A stretch of DNA of 64,000 nucleotides from Halorubrum salsamenti (GCF_007671685.1 NZ_VCNL01000001.1:682001-746000); one strand, 5' to 3'; shown: positions 33,865-45,714, counted from the first letter of the stretch. Notes: generated from the sequence alone by a model not told the origin. Numbers and translations are program-made.

Positions 33865-34995
33865 GTGTCGCTGAGGGGAGGCGGTCCGATAGAGGAGCTC
33901 GCCGTCCCGTCCGGGACGACCGTCGAGGAGCACGACCTCGTCACCGACGGCGACGTGCTCGTGGGCGGCCAGTCGACCGTGGAGTTCGGGCTCCGCGGTC
34001 GCAACGTCGCGCTGGGCGAGCGCGTGAGCGTCGAAAACGACATCGAGGCCGAGGGCGACTGCCGGTTGGACACCTGGTGTTCCGTCGACGGCAACGTCCT
34101 CGTCGGCGAGGACGCGTACCTCGGCGAGCGGGTGACCGTCACCGGCCGGCTGATGGTCTCCGGCGACCTCGACATCGGCGACGACGTGACGATCGAGGAG
34201 GGGTTCGAGGCGAACGGGTGGATCGTCATCCGGAACCCCGTCCCCACCCTCGTCTTCTACTTCATCGTCCTCTCTCAGCTCTTACGGCTCGGCGAGACCG
34301 ACGCGGCCGACGACCTCGCGGAGGCGCTCGCCGACGGCGAGGAAGTGCGAGACCCCCTGCTGGTCCCGCGCGGCGCCGAGATCTCCGACGACGCGTGGCG
34401 CGTCTCGACGCCCGCGACCGTCGGCGACGACTGTCGGCTCCACGGCAACCTCCGGGCGGAGTCGATCCGCGTCGGCGAGCGCGACGAGGTGTTCGGCTCC
34501 CTGCGCGCCCGCGAGGGGATCACGGTCGGCGCGGACACGACGATCCACGGCGACGTCACCACGCGCGGCGGAACCGTCACCGTGGAGGCCGGCGCGCGGG
34601 TCCTCGGCGACGTCTCCGCCGGCGACCTCGTCGTGCACGACGGCGCCGAGATCGACGGCACCCTCCGCGCCCGCGGCGAGATGAAGCTCGTTCAGGAGAC
34701 CGGCGGCGACGAGGGTGGAGCTGGAGAAGAGGGGGCCGATAGCGATGGCGGCGACGACTCCACGGACGACGTTAAGTCGGACTCTGAAGCGACGGACGAC
34801 GAACGGGCGGACTCGGAAACGATGGCCGACCCCGACGAGGACGACGCAGCCGACGAGGACGCAGCCGAGGACGACGCCGAGTCCGGCGGTGAGAGTTCTG
34901 ACGATGAGTCCGATGCCGAGGACTCGGAGCCGAAGGGTTCAGATGATGATGAGCCAGAGCCCGAAGAACCAGACGTCGACGCTGAAGCGACGTAG
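33865..34995 (+). CDS. Bactofilin-like polymer-forming protein with beta-helix repeats
   Basis: 376 residues from GTG 33865, which lies about 28 bases after GGTTTATACG; earlier in-frame starts would fall upstream of that box. Successive short turns such as TDGDVLVGGQSTVEFGLRG, NVALGERVSVENDIEAEG, DCRLDTWCSVDGNVLVGED and DTTIHGDVTTRGGTVTVEAG form a right- or left-handed beta-helix like bactofilins, which polymerise into cytoskeletal or envelope scaffolds. One hydrophobic segment (VPTLVFYFIVLSQLLRL, about residue 130) interrupts it and may touch the membrane. The last 95 residues are a D/E/S-rich disordered tail. Convergent with mutA across element copy C. Confidence 0.75.
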   Translation: MSLRGGGPIEELAVPSGTTVEEHDLVTDGDVLVGGQSTVEFGLRGRNVALGERVSVENDIEAEGDCRLDTWCSVDGNVLVGEDAYLGERVTVTGRLMVSGDLDIGDDVTIEEGFEANGWIVIRNPVPTLVFYFIVLSQLLRLGETDAADDLAEALADGEEVRDPLLVPRGAEISDDAWRVSTPATVGDDCRLHGNLRAESIRVGERDEVFGSLRAREGITVGADTTIHGDVTTRGGTVTVEAGARVLGDVSAGDLVVHDGAEIDGTLRARGEMKLVQETGGDEGGAGEEGADSDGGDDSTDDVKSDSEATDDERADSETMADPDEDDAADEDAAEDDAESGGESSDDESDAEDSEPKGSDDDEPEPEEPDVDAEAT

Positions 34996-35080
34996 CTGAG
35001 GTCATTTACAATCGATGAGGTCCGTTGAAATCCTCCTCTTCAGACAGAGAATCGTCCGAAACGACCGTTCTCCCAAGCGT

Positions 35081-35545
35081 GCTTCTTGATCGATAGCGGG
35101 AGTGAGTGTTGCAGATCGGGGGCGGTGATGACGTATTTAAACGACTGTGAGCGACAGCGACGGTCGCTTATAAATGGGTCTGCGGTGGCGCGCGCCCGTG
35201 AGCGGCCGACAGGCCGCGAACGGCGCCGCGCGAGGGAGTCGGCCGGCGCTTATAAGTGCCGGCCGACGAGGCTGGGGAGGCGTGAGGCTGCGGTTGCGGT
35301 GCTGGAGGACTCAAAGGGGCAGTCGCGAGGGCGAAGCACGCCGCAGTAAGCACCGCAGCGAGGGAGCGCTAGCGACTGAGCGAGGAGCACAACAAGGCGC
35401 GCGAGCCCTCGCGGCTGGGGCTTTGGAGACCCTCACCGCAAAGCCGTCGATCGCTTATAAACAGCCGACAGCAACACCGCGACCCGACTTATAAACGACC
35501 AATCAACCGCACCGATATACCTACTCCCGCTATCGATCAAGAAGC
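35081..35545 (-). repeat. Dispersed non-coding element, copy C (complete ends)
   Basis: Inverted relative to copies A and D. It is bounded by a perfect 23-bp terminal inverted repeat: 35081-35103 (contains CTTGATCGATAGCGGGAGT) and 35523-35545. Outer TCCGAAA-type boxes (TCGTCCGAAACG at 35052-35063 and TTTCGGACT at 35565-35573) suggest the true ends may be about 35052-35573. The internal arms are 35310-35332 and 35405-35428 with a 72-nt loop; one G-U pair is the only irregularity in the stem AGYCGCGAGGGC. A 30-bp near-perfect palindrome around CTTATAAG lies at 35238-35267. Tandem TTTATAAG boxes are present near the right end. It lies between convergent genes. Confidence 0.88.
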
Positions 35546-35616
35546 GGTCCACATCGACCAACCCTTTCGGACTGACAGACGTGCGAACCGGAGGTGTTCA
35601 ACGGCGCTTCATTCGC

Positions 35617-37317
<1,701 letters not shown>

Positions 37318-37425
37318 GCCGGCAGCTACCCGCCGGTCCCGTATAAATATTCATTATGATTGGAGACTCTCACGGTCCGATCATCCCACGGATCCATTAT
37401 ATGCGCTCGGAATCAATCCCCGACT

Positions 37426-37782
37426 ATGGCCGACTCCTCGGAGCGTCCGACGCCGCCCGAAGGATTACCGCCGACGATCGTCGACGCGCTGACCGGTTGC
37501 ACGCCCGATGAGCTTCGGAAGGCGATCGTTCACGCGCAGGAGCTGCTCCACTTCCACGGGGAGGCGGAGCTTCCCGTCGAAGCGGAAGCCAACGACGACA
37601 TTCTCCGAGTCACTGAACACGAGGGGTACACCGAGGTCGTGAAGCAGTTCCGGTGTGCCGACGGCTGCGACGACTGCCCGCACGGCCCCTACCTCTACCA
37701 CGTCACGGAGGAGCCCCAGCCGGACGGGAGCCGCAAGGTGCACTGGTCGTTCATGGGAACGGTACAAGCACAAGAGGAGTGA
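37426..37782 (+). CDS. Conserved protein with CxxxCxxCPHGPY motif, 118 aa
   Basis: Starts MADSSERPTPPEGLPPTIVD at 37426, about 28 bases after CCATTATATGCG. A helical N-terminal half (TPDELRKAIVHAQELLHFHGEA) is followed by a short metal-binding motif FRCADGCDDCPHGPYLYHV and ends MGTVQAQEE. The CPHGPY-Y signature recalls the DUF6788-type motif seen near integrase- and plasmid-associated proteins, but I cannot confirm membership. It is transcribed divergently from mutA. Function unknown. Confidence 0.7.
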   Translation: MADSSERPTPPEGLPPTIVDALTGCTPDELRKAIVHAQELLHFHGEAELPVEAEANDDILRVTEHEGYTEVVKQFRCADGCDDCPHGPYLYHVTEEPQPDGSRKVHWSFMGTVQAQEE

Positions 37783-37824
37783 ACGAGAGACGGAGGCGGT
37801 CGGTTCCGACGGGTTACCCGGGTG

Positions 37825-39519
37825 CTACGGGTTCAGCCCCCGGATCCCGGCTCGGATGAACACCAGCACCGGAATGATCTCCAGCCGCCCGATCCACATG
37901 TTGAAGAGGAACATCGCCTCCGCCACCGGCGACATCGACGGCCCGGTGATCCCGGACGAGAGGCCGACGTTCCCCTGTGCGCTGGCGACCTCGAACAGCG
38001 CGTCGGCGTAGTCGAACTCCGGACCGGCGACGTTGACGAGCACGAGGCTCCCGACGACGAGCGCGACGAGCCACAGCAGGGTGACGATGGCGGCCTCTCC
38101 GAACTCGCGTTCCATCGTCTCGCGGTCCAGCGTCCGATCGCCGATGCGCGCGGTGACGACGGCGTTACTCGGGAGGAACACGCGGGAGAACTGCCAGATG
38201 ATCCCCCGCGCGACCGTGTACGCCCGAACGATCTTGATACCGCCGACCGTGGACCCGGCGGCGCCGCCGAGTACCATCGCCCCGACGACCAACACCTTCG
38301 CGCCGGCGACCCAGTTCCCGATCGGCGCCGACTGGAAACCGGTGGCGGTCATCGCGCTGATCCACTGGAACGTCGAGTCCCGGACCGCATCGAGTCCCGC
38401 TCCGTCGAGGAGCGGCACCGGAAACGCGAGGAACGACTCCGTCGCGAACGCGTCGGTAGCCACCGGAACGGACGCGACGTTCTGCACCGAGAGCGCGGCG
38501 ACTCCGGCCCCGAGCAGGGTAAACAGCCACCGAGTCTGGAGATCACCTACCAGCTCGCGCAGACTCCGATCCCTGAGGACGACGTAATGGACGGGAAACG
38601 CGATCGCGCCGAGGATCATGATCGGCAGCAGCACGGCCTCGACCAGCGGCGAGCCGTACGTCGCGATCGAGTCGTCCGTGACGGAGAACCCGCCGGTCGT
38701 CAGTCCGGTCATGGCGTGGTTGAGCGCCTGCCAGGCGGTCTCGCCGAGCGAGAGCGACTCGGCGTAGTCGCTCCCGCTCGCGCGGATCGCGACGAACAGC
38801 GCCGCGAACGACAGCAGCGTGTAGCCGACCACGAGCTTCCAGACGGTCCGGACCGTCGAGACGACGCTCGGGTGGATCTTCCGCTCTCGGGCCTCGCTCC
38901 GGTAGAGCGCGTAGCTCCCGCTGCCGGGACGCGAGAGGATGGAGACGGTGAGGACGATGACGCCCACGCCGCCGACCCACTGGATGAACGACCGCCACCA
39001 CTGCACCGCCCGCGGCAGCGACGGCTCGTGGACCGCCATCGTCAGGCCGCTCCCGGTCCAGCCGCTCATGCTCTCGAAGAAGGCGTGCAGGGGGTCGCGG
39101 AAGTAACCGAGACTGGAGAGCGTCGTGGCCCCGCCGACCCCGATCGGTTCCCACGACGACGTGTCCGCGGCGGCCGGAACGAACGCGTCCATGACGGCGG
39201 GCGGCGTCACCCACGCCGTCAGAAACAGCGGGAGGGCGCCGAAGGCGGCGACCATGAGCCACCCGCCGGCGGCGATCACCATCCCGTGTTTCATCTTCGG
39301 CTCCGGGGCGTCGGCGAACCGCCGGTTAGCGAGGCCGCCGACGAGGGCGGTCACCCCGCCCGCGACGAGGAAGCCGAGCGCCGCGTGGAGTTCCCGAAAC
39401 CCGAGGGCGACGATAACGGTGACGGTCATCAGCCCCGCCTCCATCAGGAGGAGCGAGCCGATGTCCCGGGCGATCACAGCCAGATCGGACGGGAGTCGGC
39501 CGCCGTTCCGTTCGGCCAT
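37825..39519 (-). CDS. trkH: TrkH-family potassium uptake protein (first of three)
   Basis: K+-translocating subunit of a Trk/Ktr system, 564 residues, with extra N-terminal helices compared with the two other copies. The four selectivity loops show SGWTGSGLTM, TGLTTGGFSV, TATGFQSA and AQGNVGLSSG, each with the key glycine. The intramembrane gate motif AGSTVGGIKIVRA is canonical. It lies one base downstream of a TrkA gene (39521-40204), so the pair forms a complete Trk operon. In haloarchaea K+ is the main compatible solute, so such systems are central to osmoadaptation. Confidence 0.9.
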   Translation of the reverse strand: MAERNGGRLPSDLAVIARDIGSLLLMEAGLMTVTVIVALGFRELHAALGFLVAGGVTALVGGLANRRFADAPEPKMKHGMVIAAGGWLMVAAFGALPLFLTAWVTPPAVMDAFVPAAADTSSWEPIGVGGATTLSSLGYFRDPLHAFFESMSGWTGSGLTMAVHEPSLPRAVQWWRSFIQWVGGVGVIVLTVSILSRPGSGSYALYRSEARERKIHPSVVSTVRTVWKLVVGYTLLSFAALFVAIRASGSDYAESLSLGETAWQALNHAMTGLTTGGFSVTDDSIATYGSPLVEAVLLPIMILGAIAFPVHYVVLRDRSLRELVGDLQTRWLFTLLGAGVAALSVQNVASVPVATDAFATESFLAFPVPLLDGAGLDAVRDSTFQWISAMTATGFQSAPIGNWVAGAKVLVVGAMVLGGAAGSTVGGIKIVRAYTVARGIIWQFSRVFLPSNAVVTARIGDRTLDRETMEREFGEAAIVTLLWLVALVVGSLVLVNVAGPEFDYADALFEVASAQGNVGLSSGITGPSMSPVAEAMFLFNMWIGRLEIIPVLVFIRAGIRGLNP

Positions 39520-39520
39520 C

Positions 39521-40204
39521 TCAGCCGTGGTCCTCCGGGTGACCGAACACGTCCGTCACCTCGGGAGTCACGCCGCTTCCCGAGTACACCGTGAGCAGGT
39601 CGCCCGCCTCGATTCGCGTGTTTCCCCGCGGTGTTATCGGAGTGTCTGTCCCGTCGCGCTCGACGGCGACGATCAGCGTCTGTCCGCCGATCAGGCCCGC
39701 CTCGTCAGCCTCGCGCAGCGTCTTCCCGGCGATCGGCGCCTCGGGCCCGACGGTGATCTCGAACACCTCCGCCTCCTCGCCGATGTGCATGAAGTCGACA
39801 ACCGACGGTCGGCTCACCGCCCGGTAGAGGTACTCCGCGATAAGGCTCTGGGGGTTCTGCATCGTGTTGACCCCGATCTGTTCGAACACGTTCATATGCT
39901 CGGGGTTGTGGACGACCGAGACGATGTTCGGGACGGACAGCTCCTGTGCCAGCAGACAGACCATGATGTTCGTCGCGTCCTGATCCGTCGTCGAGATGAG
40001 GGCGTCGGCGCGGTCGGCCCCGGCGTCCTGTAACGTCTCCTTCGATGTCGCGTCGTCGTTGATGACGAGACAGTCGTACCCTCGGGACGCCCGCTCCGCC
40101 CGTTCCTCGTCGCGCTCGATGACGACGACCTCGTTGCCGCTCTCGGTCGCGAGCTTGACGAGCGGCGTCCCGATGTCGCCCGCGCCCACGACGACCAAAT
40201 ACAT
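39521..40204 (-). CDS. trkA: TrkA regulatory subunit, single RCK domain pair
   Basis: 227 residues: TrkA_N Rossmann domain with YLVVVGAGDIGTPLVKLA and acidic VVVIERDEERAE (NAD(H)/ATP sensing), plus a TrkA_C domain (EVFEITVGPEAPIAGKTLREADEAGLIGGQTL). It gates the TrkH partner encoded immediately downstream (one-base gap). ATG 40204 gives the normal N-terminus MYLVVVGAGD; an upstream frame adds 18 unlikely residues. Confidence 0.9.
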   Translation of the reverse strand: MYLVVVGAGDIGTPLVKLATESGNEVVVIERDEERAERASRGYDCLVINDDATSKETLQDAGADRADALISTTDQDATNIMVCLLAQELSVPNIVSVVHNPEHMNVFEQIGVNTMQNPQSLIAEYLYRAVSRPSVVDFMHIGEEAEVFEITVGPEAPIAGKTLREADEAGLIGGQTLIVAVERDGTDTPITPRGNTRIEAGDLLTVYSGSGVTPEVTDVFGHPEDHG

Positions 40205-40285
40205 GTGACGGCGTTTCAGAAGCGACCACCGAAAGCCTACCGCTCCGCGCGGAAACACGGGCCGGGTCCACCGCAGCGGACGCTC

Positions 40286-41161
40286 TCAGTGCCCGCCGAA
40301 CAGCCGCTCGCGGAGCGACCGCGAGGACGGTCGCTCCGCGAGCAACACCGGCGTGTCGAGGCGTTCGATGGCGTCGTACGCCAGCGATCCGCGGACGATC
40401 CGCGAGAGCAGCCCGCGCTCCGTCGCGCCGACGATAACGAGGTCGTACCCCCCACCGAGACGGCCGATCGCGTCGTCGACGTCGCCCGTCTCGATTCGCA
40501 GGTCGGCGTCGCCCAACCCGTGGCCGTCCGCCCAGTCGACGAGGAACTCACGGCCGGCCGCCTCGGCGCCCGACTCGACGACGTGCAGCAGCGAGACGTC
40601 CGCCCCGGCGACGTCCCGGAGCGCCGTCGCGACTTCCGCGGAGAGGTCGGAGGAGGGGCCGCCGGCGGTCGGCACGAGCACGTCCGAGGGGTCCAGCCGC
40701 CGGCCGTCCAGGACGAGGAAGTCGCACGGGAGGTCGTGGGTGAGTTCGTCCAGCGACCCCTCGACGCGCCCGCCAGCGAACCGCGTCCCGCCGTACCCCA
40801 TCACGACGGTGTCCGCGTCGTTCGTCCGCGCCGCGTCGAACACCTCCTCGATCCCGCGGTGCGAGAGGACCGTCTTCGTCTCTATCGGCACGTTGAAGGC
40901 GGCCGCGTCGGCGACGGCGGCGTCGAGCAGCTCCTCGGAGGACCGGTCGAGCTTCTCCCGGTCCTCCGCCGCCTTCTCGAGCGACGTCTGATCCGGAACC
41001 GTCACGACGTGCGTCGCGAGCACGCGCCCGCCCTCGTGCCGGGCGAGCGCGCCGGCGAGGGCGACGAGCGCGCTCTCGGTCCGCGGGTTCGACACCGCGA
41101 CCATGACCGTCGGTCCCTCGGTCTCCGTCGGCGCGCCGGCGCCGATCGTCATCCCGAACAC
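40286..41161 (-). CDS. Tandem UspA-domain protein
   Basis: 291 residues with two universal-stress domains: about residues 15-155 (PTVMVAVSNPRTESALVALAGALAR ... ADTVVMGYGGTRFAGG) and 158-280 ([25 protein letters not shown] ... VIVGATERGLLSRIVRGSL). The second has the ATP-type G-2x-G-9x-G(S) signature (GATERGLLSRIVRGS). It is closely similar to the C-terminal half of the adjacent permease-Usp fusion, including [11 protein letters not shown] and VPDQTSLE. It was therefore probably derived from that gene or a shared ancestor by local duplication. It likely regulates transport or stress response. Confidence 0.85.
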   Translation of the reverse strand: MFGMTIGAGAPTETEGPTVMVAVSNPRTESALVALAGALARHEGGRVLATHVVTVPDQTSLEKAAEDREKLDRSSEELLDAAVADAAAFNVPIETKTVLSHRGIEEVFDAARTNDADTVVMGYGGTRFAGGRVEGSLDELTHDLPCDFLVLDGRRLDPSDVLVPTAGGPSSDLSAEVATALRDVAGADVSLLHVVESGAEAAGREFLVDWADGHGLGDADLRIETGDVDDAIGRLGGGYDLVIVGATERGLLSRIVRGSLAYDAIERLDTPVLLAERPSSRSLRERLFGGH

Positions 41162-41227
41162 GGTCCCTCGGTCCTCGGCGAACGTCTCCTCGCTCGTTCG
41201 TCCGTTCCGCTCATCCGTCCGCTCCGC

Positions 41228-43618
41228 TCACTCGTCCACCCGCGTGACCTCGTCGTCGCTCCTCGCCTCGGCGACGGCGCTCGCGTCCTCCGCCTCGGCG
41301 ACGGCGCCCGCGTCCTCCGCCTCGGCGGTGTCGGTGGCGTCACCGTCCTCTACGTTCGCCCGGGAGCCGCTCCCGAACAGCCGAGCACGGATGCCGCGTT
41401 CGTCGCGCTTCTCCGCGAGCAGCACGGAGCACTCCACGTCCTCGAGCACCTGCAACACGAGCGATCCGCGGACCAACCGCGAGAGCAGTCCCTTCTGAGT
41501 CGCGCCGATGATCAGCATCGTGGCGTCGCGTGCGGCTCGGTCGATAGCGGCTTCCACGTCTCCGCTCTCGATCCGCAGCGTCGCGTCGGAGAGGTCGTGC
41601 TCGGCGGCCCACTCGGTGAGGAACCGCCTTCCGGCGTCCTCGTCGTCGGCGACGTGAAGGAGGGTGACCTCGCCGTCGAACTCCGTCTGGAGCATCTTGG
41701 CGACCGCGCCGGACAGATCCGAAGACGGCCCGCCGGCGGTCGGCACGAGGATCCGCGAGGGGTCGAACCCGCGGTCGCGGAACACGAGGAAGTCGGAGGG
41801 GAGCGAGTGCGCGAGCTCGTCGACCGCCGTCTCCGCGCGCCCCGGCGCGCCGTGGGAGTCCTCGCCCCAGCCCATCACGGTGAGATCGGCGCCGTACGTC
41901 TTGGCGGCGTCGAACACCTCCTCGAACACGCGGTGCGAGAGGACGACGTGCGTCTCCACGTCGACGCCGAACGTCTCGGCGTCGTCTCGGGCCGCGTCGA
42001 GGAGGTCGTGTGCCGCCTCGTGAGCGCCGCGGTCGCGGGCGGCCTCCAGCGACGTCTGGTCGGGGACGTTCGCGATGTTGACCGCGACGACCGTCCCGTT
42101 CCGCTGCTTGGCGATGGCCGACGCGAGCGTGATCAGGTGCTCCTCGGTCGCCGGATTCGCGAGCGGCACCATCACGCGGTAGTCGTCGCCGCTCGGCTGG
42201 ACCGACGTGGCCGCCGACACGGCGGGCTTGGGCAGCTCGTCGGAGCGGTCGAGGATCCACGTCCCCAACACGCCGCGGGCCTCGACGCGGGTGCGGGCGT
42301 ACAGCAGGTACCAAAGCACGGCGAAGGCGACGAGTCCGAACGAGATCAGGATGATCGTCGGCTCGATGTAGGCGATCAACGCGAACGACGACACCGTCCC
42401 GATAATCGGGACGGCCGGGTAGAAGGGGACCTCGAAGTCGGGGTCGTACCCCTCGACCTCCGACTCGCGCATCACGATGAGCGCGAGGTTAAGCAGCCCG
42501 TAGACGATGAGGTGGAGCACGGACCCCATCGTCGACAGCGACTCGACGCCGCCGGCGACGAGGAACACGAGGATGAGCGCGCCGGTGAGCGCGATCGACT
42601 TGTAGGGGGTTCCGAACCGGCTGTGGATCTCGTTGAGCTTCGGGGTGACGATCTTCTCTCGGCCCATCGCGAAGTTGATCCGCGACGACGAGAGGATCGA
42701 GGCGTTCGCCGACGAGGCGGTCGCGAGCAGTCCGCCGATCAGCAGCATGCCGGCGCCGACGGCGCCCAGCGAGTAGCCGAACACCTCGTAGTTGCCGAAG
42801 AGGAGACGCGCGGCGTCGACGACCGCGGTCTCGTTGTTCGCGACGAGCTCGTTCGGCACCGCCGCGAGCAGCACGACGAGGAACAGCGCGTACACGACCG
42901 TGACGATGACGACCGAGCCGAGGACCGCGAGCGGGAGGTTCCGCCCGGGGTTTTTGATCTCCTCGGCGACCGAGGTGATCTGCACGAACCCGAGATACGA
43001 GACGAAGATGATCCCCGTCACCGGGAGTACCTGGCTCGTCGTTCCCGGCGGCGCGATCGGTCGCAGCGACTCCATGTCGGCGTTCAGCATGCCGACGACG
43101 GTGAACACGGCGAGGATGCCCAAAAGCGACATCACGATGACGATCTGGAGTCCGCCCGTCTCCTTCGCGCCGAAGTAGTTGACCGCGATGAAAAGCAGCG
43201 CGCCGGCGAGCCCGATCACCTGCGCCGCCTCCAGCGTCAGCGGGCCGACCCCGACGGGGCCGAGCCCGACGAGCGCGTTGACGTACTCGCCGAAGCCGTA
43301 CATGTAGAAGGCGGAGGCGAACGCGAGTCCGAGCCAGTTCGCCCACCCCGCGACGGAGCCGAACAGCGGCCCGAGCGCGCGGTTGACGTAGAAGTACGCG
43401 CCGCCCGACTTCGGCATCGCGGTGCCGAGTTCGGAGGCGGACAGCGCGGTGAACAGCGCGATCACGCCGCCGAGGACGAACGTGGCCGCCGCGAGCGGCC
43501 CGGCCCGGGCGACCGCGGTACCGGGGAGGACGAAGATCCCGGCACCGATCATCGTCCCGATCCCGATCGTGAGCGCGGCGAGGGGGCCGAGGTCCTTTGC
43601 CAGCTCCTCGTCGCTCAT
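41228..43618 (-). CDS. APC-family amino-acid permease fused to two UspA domains
   Basis: 796 residues. Residues 1-430 form a 12-helix APC transporter: [23 protein letters not shown] (helix 1 substrate loop), [21 protein letters not shown] and [20 protein letters not shown] are diagnostic. Residues about 465-605 and 615-750 are UspA domains ([45 protein letters not shown] with [15 protein letters not shown]). A tail of repeats [21 protein letters not shown] ends VTRVDE. Such fusions occur in haloarchaea; nucleotide binding may tune transport. It overlaps by four bases with the upstream UspA gene (ATGA). Confidence 0.88.
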   Translation of the reverse strand: MSDEELAKDLGPLAALTIGIGTMIGAGIFVLPGTAVARAGPLAAATFVLGGVIALFTALSASELGTAMPKSGGAYFYVNRALGPLFGSVAGWANWLGLAFASAFYMYGFGEYVNALVGLGPVGVGPLTLEAAQVIGLAGALLFIAVNYFGAKETGGLQIVIVMSLLGILAVFTVVGMLNADMESLRPIAPPGTTSQVLPVTGIIFVSYLGFVQITSVAEEIKNPGRNLPLAVLGSVVIVTVVYALFLVVLLAAVPNELVANNETAVVDAARLLFGNYEVFGYSLGAVGAGMLLIGGLLATASSANASILSSSRINFAMGREKIVTPKLNEIHSRFGTPYKSIALTGALILVFLVAGGVESLSTMGSVLHLIVYGLLNLALIVMRESEVEGYDPDFEVPFYPAVPIIGTVSSFALIAYIEPTIILISFGLVAFAVLWYLLYARTRVEARGVLGTWILDRSDELPKPAVSAATSVQPSGDDYRVMVPLANPATEEHLITLASAIAKQRNGTVVAVNIANVPDQTSLEAARDRGAHEAAHDLLDAARDDAETFGVDVETHVVLSHRVFEEVFDAAKTYGADLTVMGWGEDSHGAPGRAETAVDELAHSLPSDFLVFRDRGFDPSRILVPTAGGPSSDLSGAVAKMLQTEFDGEVTLLHVADDEDAGRRFLTEWAAEHDLSDATLRIESGDVEAAIDRAARDATMLIIGATQKGLLSRLVRGSLVLQVLEDVECSVLLAEKRDERGIRARLFGSGSRANVEDGDATDTAEAEDAGAVAEAEDASAVAEARSDDEVTRVDE

Positions 43619-44055
43619 TCGGTCGATCCCTCGGGCGGGAGCGCGATTACGGGTACGTGCGACTTCGTCACGAGCTTGAGCGAGAGGTCACCGGAGAGGA
43701 ACTGCAGCAGGCGGTTGCCGTCCCGCGAGCGGTAGGCGATGGCGCTCGCACCGACCTCGTCGACGGCGTCGAAGATGGCTTCCACGACGTCGCGGGCGTA
43801 CGCGGTGTGGTCGTCGGCGTCGGGGAACACGGTTCGGACCGCGGCGTACGACTCGGCCGCGAGCTCCTCGGACTGTTCGACCGGCGACTTGTCGGGAGTG
43901 CCGCCGCCCTTCTCGACGACGTGGAGGGCGGTCACGCGCTCCGGGCGATAGGGTTCGAGCGCGCGCGCCGTCGCCAGCGCGTCCTCCTCGTGGGCGACCG
44001 GCAGGAGAACGTGGTCGAGCAGGTCCCGTTCCACCGGTTGGTCAGTGCTCGTCAT
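43615..44055 (-). CDS. UspA-domain protein, single domain
   Basis: Universal stress protein of 146 residues from ATG 44055 ([24 protein letters not shown]); an ATG four codons further upstream (44067) is also possible. TTCTTAAC about 27 bases before 44055 favours the shorter form. The chain shows [35 protein letters not shown] and [21 protein letters not shown]. The stop overlaps the start of the permease-Usp gene (ATGA), so it is the first gene of that operon: UspA, APC-UspA, then UspA-UspA. Confidence 0.82.
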   Translation of the reverse strand: MTSTDQPVERDLLDHVLLPVAHEEDALATARALEPYRPERVTALHVVEKGGGTPDKSPVEQSEELAAESYAAVRTVFPDADDHTAYARDVVEAIFDAVDEVGASAIAYRSRDGNRLLQFLSGDLSLKLVTKSHVPVIALPPEGSTE

Positions 44056-44175
44056 ACCAACACTCATAGCCTCGCCAGTTAAGAAGATACGCTCTCAGAC
44101 GTCGCGTCGTTAGCTGAGTCCAAGTCTCGTCTCCCGCGGTTAGAGCGCGTCGCTGGTGCTCTCGAACGCGGACCG

Positions 44176-45714
44176 TCAGCGCTCGTCGATTCCGGTGACG
44201 AACAGCGCGAGCACGGGAACGATCTCCAGCCGACCGACCCACATCAGCCCGATCATCAACAGCTTCGTCGTGTTCGGCAGGAACTCGTAGCTCCCGAAGG
44301 GACCGAGCGGACCGAGGCCCGGTCCGATGTTCCCGATCGTCGCCAGCGAGGCCGCGAACGCCTCCGTACCGGTGAGCGCCTCTCCGACCCGCGCCGTGTC
44401 GATTTCGATGAACACGGCCGCGAGCGCGAACAGCAGGAAGTACAGGAGCGTGAACACCAGGATACCGCGGATCACGTCTTCGTCGACGACCTCGCCGCCG
44501 AGTCGTACCGGCCGGACGACGTCGGGGTTCGCCGTCGTGTACAGCTCCCGGCGAAGCGTCTTCAACAGGATGAGCCACCGGATGATCTTGATCCCGCCGC
44601 CGGTCGAACCCGCCGAGCCGCCGAGAAACATCGCGAACAGAAGGAGGAACTGCGTCTGGGTGTCCCACTGCGCGAAGTCCGCGGTCGCGAACCCGGTCGA
44701 GTTCAGCAGCGAGGCGATCTGAAAGGCGCCCTGTCTGAGCGCGTTCTCCGTGACGCCCTCGGTGACCCCTCCGATTTCGGTGACGGGGGCACCGCCGTAG
44801 AACAGCCCGACCGCGAGCACCGCCGCGAACCCGGTCACCAGCCCGAGGTACATGCGGAACTCGGTGTTCTCGAACATCCGCGTCGGGTCGTCGCGGAGCA
44901 CGAACCAGAACAGCGCGAAGTTCACTCCGGCGATCACCATGAAGGGGACGAACACCCACTGGACCACGGGCGAGAACGCCGCGATGCTCTCCGCCTGCGG
45001 CGAGAATCCGCCGGTCGGGAGCGTCGAGAAGCCGTGAGCGATCGCGTTGTACAGGTCCATGTTCGGCGCGAGCGGCGTGAGCCCGAGTCCGAACAGGATC
45101 GCGATCAACGCGGCCGTGAATCCGGCGTAGATCAGCCAGAGCGCCCGCGCCGTCTCGGCGATCCGCGGCGTGAGCTTCTGGAGTCCCGGGCCCGGCGCCT
45201 CCGATTTCATCAGCTCCGCGCCGTTGACCGCCAGCTGCGGGAGGATCGCGACCATCAGCACGATGATCCCCATCCCGCCGAGCCACTGCGTGAGCTGCCG
45301 CCACATCAACACGGCGTGCGAGTGTTGCTCGAAGCTGATCTCCGCGGTCGCCGTCGCGCCGGTCGTGGTGAATCCGCTCATCGACTCGAACAGCGCGTTC
45401 ACCGGGTGCCCGAGCGCCGAGGCGGTCCCGTACCCGGCGATGACGTACGGGACCGCTCCGACGATCGCGGCCATGAGCCACGCGAGCGAGACGACCGCGA
45501 GCGCGTCACGCGGTCCGAGATCCGGCTCGTCGTCGAGCCGTTCCATTCCCGCGCCGAGCGCGACGCCGATCGCCAGCGAGACCGCGAACGCGACCGCGTC
45601 CTCCCCGTAGATCAGCGCCACGACGAGCGGGACGCTCATCGACGCCGAGAGGTATTTAACGACGCTCCCGGTGTAGCTCAGCGTCGCCCGCGTGTTGACC
45701 GTCGTTCGCGTCAC
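44176..45714 (-). CDS. trkH: TrkH-family potassium uptake protein (second of three)
   Basis: 512 residues, GTG start at 45714. Selectivity loops: GFTTTGATAT, STLPTGGFSP, LLNSTGFATAD and TIGNIGPGLGPLG. The gate motif is FLGGSAGSTGGGIKIIRWLILLKTLRRELY, fully canonical. The C-terminus WVGRLEIVPVLALFVTG is the family end. No TrkA is adjacent on this side; it may use either of the two TrkA proteins in the island. An AGGG before the GTG and a CTTATCGC box about 45 bases upstream imply a short leader. Confidence 0.9.
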   Translation of the reverse strand: MTRTTVNTRATLSYTGSVVKYLSASMSVPLVVALIYGEDAVAFAVSLAIGVALGAGMERLDDEPDLGPRDALAVVSLAWLMAAIVGAVPYVIAGYGTASALGHPVNALFESMSGFTTTGATATAEISFEQHSHAVLMWRQLTQWLGGMGIIVLMVAILPQLAVNGAELMKSEAPGPGLQKLTPRIAETARALWLIYAGFTAALIAILFGLGLTPLAPNMDLYNAIAHGFSTLPTGGFSPQAESIAAFSPVVQWVFVPFMVIAGVNFALFWFVLRDDPTRMFENTEFRMYLGLVTGFAAVLAVGLFYGGAPVTEIGGVTEGVTENALRQGAFQIASLLNSTGFATADFAQWDTQTQFLLLFAMFLGGSAGSTGGGIKIIRWLILLKTLRRELYTTANPDVVRPVRLGGEVVDEDVIRGILVFTLLYFLLFALAAVFIEIDTARVGEALTGTEAFAASLATIGNIGPGLGPLGPFGSYEFLPNTTKLLMIGLMWVGRLEIVPVLALFVTGIDER

